The notes: a model not told the origin generated them from the letters alone. Counted from the first letter of the stretch, positions 49,723 to 58,852 are shown. The stretch is 64,000 nucleotides of DNA from Janibacter endophyticus (GCF_016888335.1 NZ_JAFEJG010000004.1:992001-1056000), one strand, 5' to 3'. Made by a program: numbers and translations.

Positions 49723-51051
49723 TCAAGGGGTCGGCAGGGCGCTCCGAGCGAAGAGCATGGCACCGGTGAGGGGGAGACCGGCGAGGGTCAGCAGCGCCCC
49801 CGCTTCTCCCAGGGCAGGACCGAGACCTCCGACAGCGGCTGCCCCGAGGCTGCCTCCCGCCAGGAAGACCAGGGTCAGGAGGCCGAGGGCCGCGCCGCGG
49901 GTGCGGTCGGGGACGGAGTCTGCGACGAGCCCGGTCATGGCCGGCTGGCCCAGCCCGAAGGACAGCATGAGGGTGAGGGTGGCCGCGATGAGGACTGCAG
50001 GGGAGACGAGGTGGCTCCCCAGGGCGGCCATCGCGAGCGCGCAGCTCGTCCCGGCGGTCGAGACGAGCTGGCTACGGGTGGCCCCGAGGCGGATGAGAGC
50101 CGGTGACGTGATTCGCGACGCCACGAGCCCCAGCGCTGCGCCGGGCAGGAGGAGGGCGCCCACCTGGATCCCGGACCAGCCTGCTGCCGCAAGGGCGGTG
50201 GGGATGGCCACGAGCATGCCGAACCAGGCCGAGGAGAGGCTGATGGCGGTGATGAGGCTCTTCCGGGCGGGGATGCTCCTCACCATCGCCGCGGGGATGA
50301 TCCCGTCGGGGTGACGGCGAGACCGGAGGACGACCCACGGCCCCGCGACGAGGAAGGCGACGCCCCCGGCGAGCGCGACGGCTGGTCCCAGGCTGGCGAC
50401 CTGCAGGGCGAGCACGGCTCCCGTCGCGGCGAGCGCCACGAGCGTCGCGCCGGGGAGGTCCAGCGTGACGTGCGGCTGTCGGTGCGTGGGCAGGTGGCGC
50501 CACACCAGGGGCAGCAGCGCCAGCGAGACGATCGGGATGGCGACGACGGGTCGCCATCCGAGCGGACCGACGAGAGCTGCGCCGATGACAGGTCCCATGA
50601 CGTTGACGGTCGCGCCGATGCCTGCGTAGGAGGCCATGGCGCGGTCCCTGGCGTGTCCGGCGAAGCGTCCCTGGATCGCGGCCAGGGTGAGGGCGGGTAT
50701 CGCCGAGGCGCCCAGGCCCTGGACCACTCGCGCGCCGACGAGGGCGGGCAGGCTCGTGGCGAAGGCACCGGCGCAGGCGGCCGTGACCATGACCGCGATC
50801 CCGGCGACCAGCGGTGTGCGGATCCCGTAGATGTCTCCCAGCCGCCCGAAGACGGCGCACCCGACAGCCAGGCTGAGCGAGTAGCAGCTCACCACGAGCG
50901 TGGTCCTGCCGATTGAGGAGTCGAGTCCCTCGGCCAAGGGTGGGATGGAGACGGCGACCGCGGCGCTGCCCATGCCGGTGAGGCCGAAGAGCACCGCGAG
51001 CATGAGTGCAAGGTGCTGCGGCGCGACAGGGGTGATGCCGGAGGTCGTCAA
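49723..51051 (-). CDS. MFS transporter (DHA2/multidrug type)
   Basis: This membrane transporter has about 12-14 helices and roughly 440 residues. The TM2-TM3 motif reads [18 protein letters not shown], and motif C-like glycine-rich sequence ([27 protein letters not shown]) is characteristic of drug:H+ antiporters. The start is unsure: TTG at 51049-51051 is given, ATG at 51001-51003 is an alternative that shortens the first helix, and a TTG at 51094-51096 falls inside the operator. It is divergent from the HAD-ACAD-APH operon across site D, so it is probably co-regulated with it. Confidence 0.82.
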   Translation of the reverse strand: MTTSGITPVAPQHLALMLAVLFGLTGMGSAAVAVSIPPLAEGLDSSIGRTTLVVSCYSLSLAVGCAVFGRLGDIYGIRTPLVAGIAVMVTAACAGAFATSLPALVGARVVQGLGASAIPALTLAAIQGRFAGHARDRAMASYAGIGATVNVMGPVIGAALVGPLGWRPVVAIPIVSLALLPLVWRHLPTHRQPHVTLDLPGATLVALAATGAVLALQVASLGPAVALAGGVAFLVAGPWVVLRSRRHPDGIIPAAMVRSIPARKSLITAISLSSAWFGMLVAIPTALAAAGWSGIQVGALLLPGAALGLVASRITSPALIRLGATRSQLVSTAGTSCALAMAALGSHLVSPAVLIAATLTLMLSFGLGQPAMTGLVADSVPDRTRGAALGLLTLVFLAGGSLGAAAVGGLGPALGEAGALLTLAGLPLTGAMLFARSALPTP

Positions 51052-51075
51052 CAGGATTGGGGCCGCTCTCGGTCT

Positions 51076-51095
51076 TGAATGTGAACTTGAATTCA
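51076..51095. promoter_or_regulatory. operator site D between the MFS gene and the HAD-ACAD-APH operon
   Basis: TGAAT (51076-51080), TGAAC (51082-51086), TTGA, ATTCA (51091-51095); outer arms extend to CTTGAAT/ATTCAAG. It is followed on the plus strand by GTATACC, a plausible -10. Its position in the divergent spacer could control both directions. Confidence 0.65.
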
Positions 51096-51146
51096 AGTAT
51101 ACCTTGCTCTCAGCAGGGCGAGACAGCGAGAAGCAGGGGAGCGTCC

Positions 51147-51854
51147 ATGAGGAAGCCGGTCGGTGTCGCGACCGCGGGAGAAGGCGCGGTCACCCCGATC
51201 GGGCGTTCGGCGGTGCTCGTCGACTACGGCGGCGTGCTCACGCTCCCGATCACCGGTGCGTTCCGACAGCTCAGCGAGGACCTCGGGCTGGACGGGGAGG
51301 CAGCGCTGCGGACGCTGTCGACGCACGAGGTGGCCCGGGCGGCCCTGGTGGAGCACGAGTGCGGGCGGCTCGACGACGAAGAGTTCGAGGACGCCTTCGC
51401 GAGCGCACTGTCCGAGGCCGGGGCTCAGGTCGACCCGCGCGGCCTGCTCGCACGGATCGCGGCGCACCTCGATCTCGACCCGCCGATGATCGAGTGGGTG
51501 CGGGACCTGCGCCGGGAAGGCACGCCGGTGGCGCTCGTCTCCAACTCGCTGGGCCGCGACTGCTACGCCCGGATCGACATGGACGAGCTCTTCGACGCCG
51601 CGGTGATCTCGGGCCACGTCGGTGTGCGCAAGCCGTCGCGACGGATCTACGAGATGGCGAGCGACGCCCTCGGGGTGCGGCCCGAGCAGTGCATCCTCGT
51701 CGACGACCTCGAGCACAACCTCGCCGGAGCTGCCCGGCTCGGGATCCACGGCGTCCTCCATCGCACCAGCGCAGCCACGATCTCGGCTGTCCGAGAAGCA
51801 CTCGCGGACCCCGCCCCATCAGCCCCAGCACAGTCAACACAAGGACGGTCATGA
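51147..51854 (+). CDS. HAD-superfamily hydrolase (ACAD10 N-domain-like)
   Basis: This 235-residue phosphatase-type HAD protein has motif [11 protein letters not shown] with nucleophile D26 (the usual second Asp is Gly, as in other xxGGVL-type HADs), motif [11 protein letters not shown], motif [13 protein letters not shown] and motif [12 protein letters not shown]. Animal ACAD10 begins with a HAD domain having a DMGGVL-type motif. Here the gene is followed without a gap by acyl-CoA dehydrogenase 2 and the APH kinase. A role in dephosphorylating a phosphoacyl-CoA intermediate is inferred. ATG at 51147 with AGGGGAG is preferred over the open upstream frame, which runs through the operator. Confidence 0.83.
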   Translation: MRKPVGVATAGEGAVTPIGRSAVLVDYGGVLTLPITGAFRQLSEDLGLDGEAALRTLSTHEVARAALVEHECGRLDDEEFEDAFASALSEAGAQVDPRGLLARIAAHLDLDPPMIEWVRDLRREGTPVALVSNSLGRDCYARIDMDELFDAAVISGHVGVRKPSRRIYEMASDALGVRPEQCILVDDLEHNLAGAARLGIHGVLHRTSAATISAVREALADPAPSAPAQSTQGRS

Positions 51855-53080
51855 TGTTTGAACTCAGCGAGCGCGGTCAGGAGTACCGCGCCAAGCTGCT
51901 CACCTTCATGGATGAGCACGTGTACCCGGCGGAGAGCGTGTACCACCAGCAGATGGTGGACTCGGGTGATCCGAACCATCACCCGCAGGTGCTGGAGGAC
52001 CTCAAGGCGGTGGCCAAGGAGCAGGGGTTGTGGAACCTCTTCCACCCGCATCCTGAGTGGGGTCCGGGGCTGACGAACCTCGAGTACGCCCATCTTGCGG
52101 AGATCACTGGTCGCAGCATGGAGCTGGCCCCGGAGGCGATCAACTGCAACGCGCCGGACACGGGGAACATGGAGGTCCTGACGTTGTTCGGGACCGATGA
52201 GCACAAGGAGAAGTGGCTCAAGCCGTTGCTGGCTGGTGAGATCGCCTCGGCGTTCGCGATGACCGAGCCTGCGGTGGCCAGCTCGGATGCGACGAACATC
52301 GAGACCTCGATGGTGCGGGATGGTGACGAGTACGTCATCAACGGTCGCAAGTGGTGGACCTCGAACGCGTTGCACAAGAACTGCAAGGTGCTCATCGTCA
52401 TGGGCAAGACCGACCCGTCGGCTCCCAAACATCGTCAGCAGTCGATGATGGTGGTTCCGTTGGACACCCCTGGGGTGACGGTGGTGCGGGGTCTGCCGGT
52501 GTTCGGGTACCAGGACCGTGAGGGTCACGCCGAGGTGCTCTTCGAGGACGTGCGGGTGCCGGTGACGGCGTTGCTCGCCGGTGAGGGTGATGGCTTCATG
52601 ATCAGCCAGGCCCGCCTGGGTCCGGGTCGGATCCACCACTGCATGCGTGCGATCGGTGTCGCGGAGCGCGCCCTGGACCTCATGATCGACCGCGCCCAGT
52701 CGCGGGTCACCTTCGGCGAGCCGGTCGCGAACCGGGCCAACGTCCAGGACTGGGTGGCCGAGTCGCGCATCGACATCGAGATGGCGCGTCTGCTGACGCT
52801 CAAGGCCGCGCACCTCATGGACACCGTCGGGAACCAGCAGGCCCGCACCGAGATTGCGGCGATCAAGGTGGCGGCGCCGAACGTCGCCCTCCGGGTCATC
52901 GACCGGGCCATCCAGGTGCACGGCGGCGGCGGCGTCAGCGACGACTTCCCCCTGGCCCAGTGGTATGCCCACATGCGGACGCTCCGACTGGCCGACGGCC
53001 CGGACGAGGTGCACAAGATGATCATCGCGCGTCGCGAGTACCGTCGGCGCAGCCCGGAGTGGGGCAAGAAGAAGAGCTGA
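51851..53080 (+). CDS. acyl-CoA dehydrogenase, ACAD10/11-like (copy 2)
   Basis: This 409-residue flavin acyl-CoA dehydrogenase is nearly the same protein as copy 1 up to RALDLMIDR and then diverges ([25 protein letters not shown] against the copy 1 sequence); the C-terminus again shows [12 protein letters not shown]. The start overlaps the HAD stop (ATGA; a second ATG follows at once). With the HAD gene before it and the APH kinase after it, the operon matches the domain content of animal ACAD10. Confidence 0.9.
   Translation: MMFELSERGQEYRAKLLTFMDEHVYPAESVYHQQMVDSGDPNHHPQVLEDLKAVAKEQGLWNLFHPHPEWGPGLTNLEYAHLAEITGRSMELAPEAINCNAPDTGNMEVLTLFGTDEHKEKWLKPLLAGEIASAFAMTEPAVASSDATNIETSMVRDGDEYVINGRKWWTSNALHKNCKVLIVMGKTDPSAPKHRQQSMMVVPLDTPGVTVVRGLPVFGYQDREGHAEVLFEDVRVPVTALLAGEGDGFMISQARLGPGRIHHCMRAIGVAERALDLMIDRAQSRVTFGEPVANRANVQDWVAESRIDIEMARLLTLKAAHLMDTVGNQQARTEIAAIKVAAPNVALRVIDRAIQVHGGGGVSDDFPLAQWYAHMRTLRLADGPDEVHKMIIARREYRRRSPEWGKKKS
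51879..52692 (+). repeat. 814-bp near-identical block, copy 2
   Basis: Partner of 45121-45934, offset 6758 bp, direct orientation, two synonymous differences. The HAD gene upstream has no counterpart before copy 1, and the downstream kinases are clearly diverged paralogues, so the near-identity is confined to this part of one gene. Confidence 0.95.
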
Positions 53081-54147
53081 TGTCCGAGGCAGAGGAGGAG
53101 CCCGTCATGGTCACGGACCAGGTCAACGCAGCGGAGGGTCTGAACGTCGAGCCCATGGCTCGGTGGATCGAGGGTCTGGGTATCGGTGTGGAACCGCCCC
53201 TCGGCTTCCGTCGTGTGGGGCTGGGCCAGTCCAACCTCACCTACCTGGTGACCGACGAAGGGGGTGGACGGTGGGTGCTCCGCCGTCCGCCCCTGGGCCA
53301 CCTCCTGGCCTCGGCGCACGACGTGGCTCGTGAGCACCGGATCCTCAGCGCCCTGCAGGGCACCGGCGTGCCGGTGCCTACCGTGCACGGGCTGTGCGAG
53401 GACCCCGCCGTGACCGACGTCCCGGTGATGCTCATGTCCTTCGTCGAAGGGGCCGTCCTTGACGCCCGAGCCGACGCCGTGCGCCTCGACGTCGGCGTCC
53501 GGAGAGCGCTCGGGCCGGCTGTCGTCGGGGCGCTGGCCGAGATCCATGCGGTCGACCTCGAGAAGACCGGTCTCGTAGACCTCGCGAGCCACAAGCCCTA
53601 CGCGGATCGCCAGCTCCGCCGCTGGTCCGGGCAGTGGGAGCAGAGCCGTACGCGAGACCTCCCGGAGCTCGACCGGCTGACGGCTCGACTTCGCGAGCGG
53701 TCCCCCGACCCGGCGGAGATCGTCCTCGTGCACGGGGACTGCCACCTCCGCAACGTCATCTTCGACCCGGCGGACGCGTCGATCCAGGCCGTCCTCGACT
53801 GGGAGCTCTCCACCCTCGGCGACCCGCTGGCCGACCTCGGCACCCTGCTGGCCTACTGGCCGCAGGCCGGTGACCCGCCCACGCTGCGGTTCGACGCATC
53901 CGAGGTCAGCGGCTTCGTCTCGAGGGAGGAGCTGGTACAGGCCTACGCATCGGCCACGGGCCGAGACGTCTCCGCGGTCCCGTTCTGGCATGCTCTCGGT
54001 GTCTGGAAGGTCGCGATCATCATGGAGGGCGTGCGCCGCCGACAGCTCGACGAGCCCCGCAACGTGTCGGCGAGCGGGCATTTTCCGGCGGAGGCCGTGG
54101 ACGGGATCGTGGCGTACGCGCACGCTGTCCTTGACGGAACTCTCTAG
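53080..54147 (+). CDS. APH-family phosphotransferase (ACAD10/11 kinase-like), copy 2
   Basis: This 355-residue kinase is paralogous to 46334-47365. The catalytic loop is HGDCHLRN (H218, D220, N225), with D240 in [12 protein letters not shown] and the N-lobe [27 protein letters not shown]. The start TGATG overlap with the dehydrogenase is used; ATG at 53107, which has GAGGAGGAG before it, is a good alternative. The inferred role is phosphorylation of a hydroxyacyl-CoA for the neighbouring dehydrogenase. Confidence 0.85.
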   Translation: MSEAEEEPVMVTDQVNAAEGLNVEPMARWIEGLGIGVEPPLGFRRVGLGQSNLTYLVTDEGGGRWVLRRPPLGHLLASAHDVAREHRILSALQGTGVPVPTVHGLCEDPAVTDVPVMLMSFVEGAVLDARADAVRLDVGVRRALGPAVVGALAEIHAVDLEKTGLVDLASHKPYADRQLRRWSGQWEQSRTRDLPELDRLTARLRERSPDPAEIVLVHGDCHLRNVIFDPADASIQAVLDWELSTLGDPLADLGTLLAYWPQAGDPPTLRFDASEVSGFVSREELVQAYASATGRDVSAVPFWHALGVWKVAIIMEGVRRRQLDEPRNVSASGHFPAEAVDGIVAYAHAVLDGTL

Positions 54148-54156
54148 GCTGTCCCC

Positions 54157-54849
54157 GTGAATACCACGAACACGCCGGCTGCTGACGATCCGGAGATGCC
54201 GTCCTTCGTCGACCCCAGCAGGACGGGAACCCAGCCGGCGACGGCTCGTGGCAAGCGCACCCGCGACGCGTTGGTGGCGGCTGCCCGGAAGGTCTTCGAG
54301 CGCGATGGGTATCTCGACTCTCGCCTCGTGGACATCGCGCAGGAAGCCAGCTGCTCCATCGGGAGCTTCTACACCTGGTTCGACGGCAAGGACGAGGTCT
54401 TCGCGGCAGTCCTCCAGGAGGCGCAGAACGACATGCTGCATCCCGGCATCGGCCGCGTCCTCTCGACCGACGACCCGGTCGAGATCATCGCCGCGAGCAA
54501 CGCGGCGTACTTCGCCGCGTACAAGAAGAATGCGCGCCTCATGCAGCTTCTCGACCAGGTCGCCGCTGTCGACCCGGCCTTCCGGACCCTGAGGCGGGCG
54601 CGCAACAGGGCCTTCGTCGAGCGCAACGCAAAGGCGATCCGCGATCTCCAGCGCCGTGGCCTGGCGGACCGAGGTGTCGACGCGGAGGTCGCGGCGATGG
54701 CGCTCTCCGGAATGGTCGGTCGCCTGGCCCACAGCGCCTACCTCATCGACCCCACACTCAAGGTGGAACATCTCGTCGAGACCGCCACCCGGCTCTGGAC
54801 CAACGCGCTGGGGCTTACCCAACCTGTCCTGGAGCCGGATGCCGGGTGA
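54157..54849 (+). CDS. TetR-family transcriptional regulator
   Basis: This 230-residue protein has a TetR N-terminal helix-turn-helix at about residues 30-75 (RDALVAAARKVFERDGYLDSRLVDIAQEASCSIGSFYTWFDGKDEVF) after a 28-residue acidic tail, and an all-helical ligand domain (AYFAAYKKNARLMQLLDQVA; AMALSGMVGRLAHSAYLI). The GTG is nine bases after the kinase stop, so it is probably expressed with the HAD-ACAD-APH operon under site D. It is the only TetR in the window and the obvious candidate for the seven shared operators; acyl-CoA would be a likely inducer. It converges with an SDR gene. Confidence 0.88.
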   Translation: MNTTNTPAADDPEMPSFVDPSRTGTQPATARGKRTRDALVAAARKVFERDGYLDSRLVDIAQEASCSIGSFYTWFDGKDEVFAAVLQEAQNDMLHPGIGRVLSTDDPVEIIAASNAAYFAAYKKNARLMQLLDQVAAVDPAFRTLRRARNRAFVERNAKAIRDLQRRGLADRGVDAEVAAMALSGMVGRLAHSAYLIDPTLKVEHLVETATRLWTNALGLTQPVLEPDAG

Positions 54850-54869
54850 CCGTCTCGGCACAGCCGAGG

Positions 54870-55646
54870 TCAGCGGGCGATGTTGACCCCGCCGTCGACG
54901 ACGAGCGTGCTGCCGACGACGTAGTCTCCGGCGCGGGAGGCGAGGTAGACCGCCGCCCCCGCCATGTCCTCGGAGCGTCCGATCCGGCCTGAGGGGATCG
55001 ACTGGGCGATCTCGTCGGCGTGATCGCGGGCGTCCTTGTTCATCGTCGAGGCGAAGGCTCCCGGGGCGATCGCGCTGACGATGATCCCTTCAGGGGCCAG
55101 CCGCACGGCCATCCGAGCGGTCAGGTGGATCACGCCTGCCTTGCTGGCGTGGTATGAGTACGTCTCCATCGGGTTGAGCGAGAGCCCGTCGATCGACGCG
55201 ATGTTGATGACCTTCGCCAGCTCGCCGCTGCGCTCCCGGCCGGCGAGGAGCAGCTCCTTGGCTGCCTGGGTGAGGAAGAAGGGGGCCTTGACGTTGAGGT
55301 CCATGACCTTGTCCCACCCGCTCTCGGGGAACTCGTCGAAGGAGGCGCCCCAGGCGGCCCCGGCGTTGTTCACGAGGATGTCGAGCGAGGACTCGTGCTC
55401 CTTGAATGCGGTGAGCAGCGCCTCGATCCCCGCGAGCGTCGACACGTCCGCAGGGAGGGACACGCAGTGGCCGATCTCCGAGAGCTCTGCAGCCGTCGCG
55501 TCGCAGGCCTCGGCCTTCCGGGCGGTGATGTAGACGCGGGCGCCCTGCCGGAGCAGCCCTTCGGCGATCATGCGACCGATCCCGCGGGACCCGCCCGTGA
55601 CCAGGGCGACGCGGCCTGAGAGAGAGAAGAGGGAGTTCATGTCCAT
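54870..55646 (-). CDS. short-chain dehydrogenase/reductase (SDR 1)
   Basis: This classical SDR has 258 residues: cofactor motif TGGSRGIGRM, NNAG, catalytic Ser in INIASIDG, and YSYHASKAG as the Tyr-x3-Lys pair. It ends VDGGVNIAR, as FabG-like enzymes do. The likely role is oxidation or reduction of a hydroxy/oxoacyl-CoA. ATG at 55644-55646 (MDMNS) has AGGAGA upstream; ATG at 55638-55640 is an alternative. It is transcribed away from the MDR gene across operator site E. Confidence 0.88.
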   Translation of the reverse strand: MDMNSLFSLSGRVALVTGGSRGIGRMIAEGLLRQGARVYITARKAEACDATAAELSEIGHCVSLPADVSTLAGIEALLTAFKEHESSLDILVNNAGAAWGASFDEFPESGWDKVMDLNVKAPFFLTQAAKELLLAGRERSGELAKVINIASIDGLSLNPMETYSYHASKAGVIHLTARMAVRLAPEGIIVSAIAPGAFASTMNKDARDHADEIAQSIPSGRIGRSEDMAGAAVYLASRAGDYVVGSTLVVDGGVNIAR

Positions 55647-55700
55647 GGGGTCTCCTCGATAGGTGAGCCGGGACTCGGACGAGCCTCCGGCGACCTGAGT

Positions 55701-55720
55701 TGATATTGAAATCAGGTTCA
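55701..55720. promoter_or_regulatory. operator site E between SDR 1 and the MDR gene
   Basis: TGATA (55701-55705), TGAAA (55707-55711), TCAG, GTTCA (55716-55720), with the same internal spacing as sites A-D and F. It lies in the divergent spacer and could control SDR 1 (minus) and the MDR-QOR-thioesterase operon (plus). Confidence 0.6.
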
Positions 55721-55793
55721 GGTTATGGCTATCGTGCCTGAACGTACTGGTTCCTGCAATGGGTGCCGCACGATCTGGTGGAAGGGTGAAGAC

Positions 55794-56795
55794 ATGACTT
55801 GGTCGTCGACGGAGGTGCGCCTGGCGCAGCGTCCGGACGGGTATCCCGACGAGAGCACGTGGTCGATCGAGCGCACGGAGGTGCCGGACCCGGGTCCTGG
55901 CGAGCTCGTCGTCAAGGTGCAGCACATCTCGCTCGACCCCGCCATGCGCGGCTGGCTCAACGACGTCCGCTCCTACATCCCGCCCGTCGGGCTGGGGGAG
56001 GTCATGCGCGCTTTCGCGGCGGGTGAGGTTGTCGCCTCGAACAACGACGACTTCGCGGTCGGGGACGTCGTCAGCGGGGTGTTCGGGGTCCGCGAGTACG
56101 CGCTCTGCGACGGCCAGGGCGTGACCCGGCTTGACCTGGACGTCGCGCCTGCGACGACCTGGCTCGGTGCGCTCGGCATGCCAGGGATGACGGCGTGGTT
56201 CGGCCTCACCGAGGTCGGCCGGCTCAAGGACGGGGAGACCGTGCTCGTCTCGGCGGCGGCTGGGGCGGTCGGGAGCACTGTCCTCCAGATCGCCAAGGCC
56301 CGTGGGTGCCGGGTCGTCGGCGTCGCGGGAGGGCCGGAGAAGGTGGCGTGGCTCAAGGAGATCGGGGCGGACGCCACGATCGACTACAAGCAGGGTGGGG
56401 TGCTGAAGCAGCTCCGTTCAGCCGCTCCGGAAGGGGTCGACGTCTACTTCGACAACGTGGGCGGCGAGGTGCTCGACGCGGCGCTGGCCAACCTGCGTCG
56501 GGGGGCCCGCGTCGTCATCTGCGGCGCCATCGCCGGCTACAACGAGCAGAAGCTCCCCGAAGGGCCGCGCCGCTACATGTCCCTGCTCGTCTTCCGTGCC
56601 TCGATGACCGGCTTCGTCGTCATGGACTACGAGGACCGCTACCCGGAGGCGGTGTCGGCGATGTCCAAGATGATCGCCGACGGGACGCTCACCCCTAGGG
56701 AGACGGTCCTCGAGGGAGGCGTGGAGGCCTTCCCCGAGGCTCTCCTCGGGCTCTTCCGAGGCGTCAACACCGGCAAGCTCCTGCTCAAGCTCTGA
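55794..56795 (+). CDS. NADP-dependent MDR oxidoreductase (CurA/leukotriene B4 dehydrogenase-like)
   Basis: This 333-residue medium-chain reductase of the PTGR/CurA type has the diagnostic segments QHISLDPAMRGWLNDVRSY, WLGALGMPGMTAWFGL, SAAAGAVGSTVLQIAKARGCRVVG and FDNVGGEVLDAALANLRRGARVVICGAIAGYN. Such enzymes reduce the double bond of enones. ATG at 55794 has GAAGG upstream; the longer frame from 55725 overlaps the promoter. It is the first gene of the operon with the next MDR and the thioesterase. Confidence 0.88.
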   Translation: MTWSSTEVRLAQRPDGYPDESTWSIERTEVPDPGPGELVVKVQHISLDPAMRGWLNDVRSYIPPVGLGEVMRAFAAGEVVASNNDDFAVGDVVSGVFGVREYALCDGQGVTRLDLDVAPATTWLGALGMPGMTAWFGLTEVGRLKDGETVLVSAAAGAVGSTVLQIAKARGCRVVGVAGGPEKVAWLKEIGADATIDYKQGGVLKQLRSAAPEGVDVYFDNVGGEVLDAALANLRRGARVVICGAIAGYNEQKLPEGPRRYMSLLVFRASMTGFVVMDYEDRYPEAVSAMSKMIADGTLTPRETVLEGGVEAFPEALLGLFRGVNTGKLLLKL

Positions 56796-56818
56796 CCACC
56801 CCTGCGAGAGGACCACTC

Positions 56819-57769
56819 ATGCGCGCCATCCACATCACCACGCTCGACGGCCCTGAGGCCATCGAGGTCGTCGATCTGCCCGACCCCTCCGACGAGGGCA
56901 TGGTGACGATCGCGGTGAAGGCCGCGGGGGTCGCCTTCCCCGAGCTCCTCCAGACCCGCGGCCTGTACCAGGTCAAGCCCGACCTGCCCTTCGTCCCTGG
57001 GGCTGAGGTCGCCGGGGTCGTCGAGAAGGCTCCCGACGGGAGCGGGTTCTCCGTCGGTGACCGCGTGGCGGCGCTGTGCCTCCTGGGGGGCTTCGCCGAG
57101 AAGGTCCAGGCACGACCAGACCTCACCTTCGTGCTGCCGGACGAGGTGACGTTCGAGGAGGGCGCATCCTTCCTCTTCAACTACGCGACGGTCTACTTCG
57201 CGCTGGTCGAGCGGGGAGGGATGGCGCCGGGCGAGTCCGTCCTCGTCCACGGCGCGGCGGGGGGCATCGGGACCGCCGCGATCCAGGTAGCCAAGGCGTT
57301 CGGCGCCGATCGGGTGGTCGCTGTCGTCTCGACGGAGGCGAAGGGGGAGGTCGCAAGGGCCGCCGGGGCTGACGAGGTGGTCCTCGCCGACGGTTTCCGT
57401 GAGTCCGTCGGCAAGACGATCGATATCGTCGTCGACCCGGTGGGCGGCGACCGCTTCACCGACTCCCTGCGCACACTGCGTGAGCACGGGAGGCTGCTCG
57501 TCATCGGGTTCACGGCGGGACAGATCCCGGAGGTCAAGGTCAACCGCCTCCTCCTCAACAACATATCCGTCGTCGGCGTCGGCTGGGGCGCCTACGCGAT
57601 GCCTCGTCCTGGGCACGTCGGGTCCGAGTGGGAGGCGATGCTGCCGCATCTGCGTAGCGGTGCGCTTCGCCCGGTCGTCGGTGCCTCCTACCCGCTCGAG
57701 GACGCCGTAGCGGCACTGACCTCGCTCGAGGGCCGGACCGTCACCGGCAAGGTGGTGCTCCAGCCGTGA
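56819..57769 (+). CDS. quinone oxidoreductase-like MDR protein
   Basis: This 316-residue NADPH-dependent MDR has the N-domain with GVAFPELLQTRGLYQVKPDLPFVPGAEVAGVV and the Rossmann motif VHGAAGGIGTAAIQVAKAFGADRVVAVV, and it ends TGKVVLQP. No structural-zinc cysteines are seen. It is close in type to the protein at 36162-37160 and may reduce an enoyl-CoA or quinone. A GAGAGGA ribosome site precedes the ATG, and the stop overlaps the thioesterase start (GTGA). Confidence 0.87.
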   Translation: MRAIHITTLDGPEAIEVVDLPDPSDEGMVTIAVKAAGVAFPELLQTRGLYQVKPDLPFVPGAEVAGVVEKAPDGSGFSVGDRVAALCLLGGFAEKVQARPDLTFVLPDEVTFEEGASFLFNYATVYFALVERGGMAPGESVLVHGAAGGIGTAAIQVAKAFGADRVVAVVSTEAKGEVARAAGADEVVLADGFRESVGKTIDIVVDPVGGDRFTDSLRTLREHGRLLVIGFTAGQIPEVKVNRLLLNNISVVGVGWGAYAMPRPGHVGSEWEAMLPHLRSGALRPVVGASYPLEDAVAALTSLEGRTVTGKVVLQP

Positions 57770-58275
57770 GCGTCGTCAGCGACCTGCCCGGCGTGGACGA
57801 CGTGCTGGCCCTGCCCACGCTGCTCCTCGAGACCGCGCCGCGTGAGTGGGAGGACGGCAACGGGCACGTCAACGTACGTCACTTCTACGACCTGCACATG
57901 CGGGCGGCCCACTCGGCGATGACGGCGATAGGTCTCGACAAGGAGTATCGGGAGACGACGGGTCAGAGCGTCTTCAGCGTGGAGCAGCACATCCGGTTCC
58001 TCGGAGAGGTGCACGTCGGGGACGAGGTCAGCGTGCACATGCGCTGGGTCGAGCGCGGCGACAAGGTGCTCCACGCGGTCTCCTTCATCGTCAACCGATC
58101 GACGAGGCGCCTCGTCAACACCTTGGAGGCGCTGGAGGCGCACGTCGACCTCCGGACCCGCCGGGCATGCTCGTGGGCCCCCGCCGTCGCCGATCGGATC
58201 GACGAGGTGACGGAGGCCCACGGGCGCCTTCCCTGGGTGGCCCCGGTCGGCGGGGCCATCATCGTCAGGCGCTGA
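57766..58275 (+). CDS. hotdog-fold acyl-CoA thioesterase
   Basis: This 169-residue 4-hydroxybenzoyl-CoA thioesterase-type hotdog protein has the helix entry WEDGNGHVNVRHFYDLHMRAAHSAM and the strand segment FSVEQHIRFLGEVHVGDEVSVHMRW, which are typical. It would release CoA from an acyl-CoA. The GTG start overlaps the preceding MDR stop. Its last 11 bases overlap the convergent MaoC gene. Confidence 0.85.
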   Translation: MSVVSDLPGVDDVLALPTLLLETAPREWEDGNGHVNVRHFYDLHMRAAHSAMTAIGLDKEYRETTGQSVFSVEQHIRFLGEVHVGDEVSVHMRWVERGDKVLHAVSFIVNRSTRRLVNTLEALEAHVDLRTRRACSWAPAVADRIDEVTEAHGRLPWVAPVGGAIIVRR

Positions 58276-58735
58276 AGCGGCCGATCGAGTCAGCGACGAG
58301 GATCGGCTTCTCGATGCCGTCGGCCTCGACGGTCAGCCTGGTGACGACGTTGACCTGGCCGGGGGAGGTCTCCTCGACCTTGGTCAGCTCGGCGCGCAGG
58401 CGGATGCGCGAGTCAACGGGCAGCGGGTGGATGAAGCGCACCCGGTCGTAGCCGTAGTTGAGGCTGTGCGCGAAACCGTCGAAGGCCATGAGCTCCTCGA
58501 GGAATGCAGGAGTGCGGGACAGGCTGTAGAGCCCGTGGGCGATCGTCGAGCCGAAGGCAGAGTCCGCGGCCCGCTCGGGGTCGACGTGGATCCACTGGTG
58601 ATCCCCGGTGAGGTCTGCGAAGGCGTCGATCTTGGCCTGGTCGACGACGTGCCACTCGGTCGGGCCGAGCTCAACGCCGAGGAGGTCCTTGAGGTCCTGC
58701 ACGGATGCCGGCCGGCGCTGTGTGGTCTGGGTCAT
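58265..58735 (-). CDS. MaoC-like (R)-enoyl-CoA hydratase
   Basis: This 156-residue single-hotdog hydratase has the catalytic pair D45 and H50 in DLTGDHQWIHVDPERA, with AFGSTIAHGLYSLS following. It hydrates trans-2-enoyl-CoA to the (R)-3-hydroxyacyl-CoA. ATG at 58733-58735 is used rather than the longer frame, which crosses the operator. It is divergent from SDR 2 across site F, so the pair is probably co-controlled. Confidence 0.9.
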   Translation of the reverse strand: MTQTTQRRPASVQDLKDLLGVELGPTEWHVVDQAKIDAFADLTGDHQWIHVDPERAADSAFGSTIAHGLYSLSRTPAFLEELMAFDGFAHSLNYGYDRVRFIHPLPVDSRIRLRAELTKVEETSPGQVNVVTRLTVEADGIEKPILVADSIGRFSA

Positions 58736-58779
58736 GTCGAGCTCCCTGTGTGTCGAGGAACGAAGAAGTTCGTGCAGAT

Positions 58780-58807
58780 TACTTGAACATGAAGACGGGT
58801 TCAAGTA
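58780..58807. promoter_or_regulatory. operator site F between MaoC and SDR 2 (best palindrome)
   Basis: TACTTGAAC (58780-58788) and GTTCAAGTA (58799-58807) form a perfect 9-bp inverted repeat with a 10-base centre, which also contains the inner half-site TGAAG (58790-58794). Both edges run into -10-like sequence (TACGTT on plus, TAATCT on minus). This is the most symmetrical of the seven sites. Confidence 0.7.
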
Positions 58808-58852
58808 CGTTGCGAGTCATCCGAACGGTAGGTGACCACGCAAGGAGAGAGC

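Noticed and set aside
45121-52692. A composite transposon bounded by the 814-bp repeats
   Set aside because: The repeats are coding segments of dehydrogenase genes, without terminal inverted repeats, transposase or target duplication; gene conversion or partial duplication explains them better.
46334-54147. The two APH-fold proteins as aminoglycoside resistance genes
   Set aside because: Their N-lobe and [10 protein letters not shown] motifs and coupling to acyl-CoA dehydrogenases match the ACAD10/11 kinase group, not drug-modifying enzymes.
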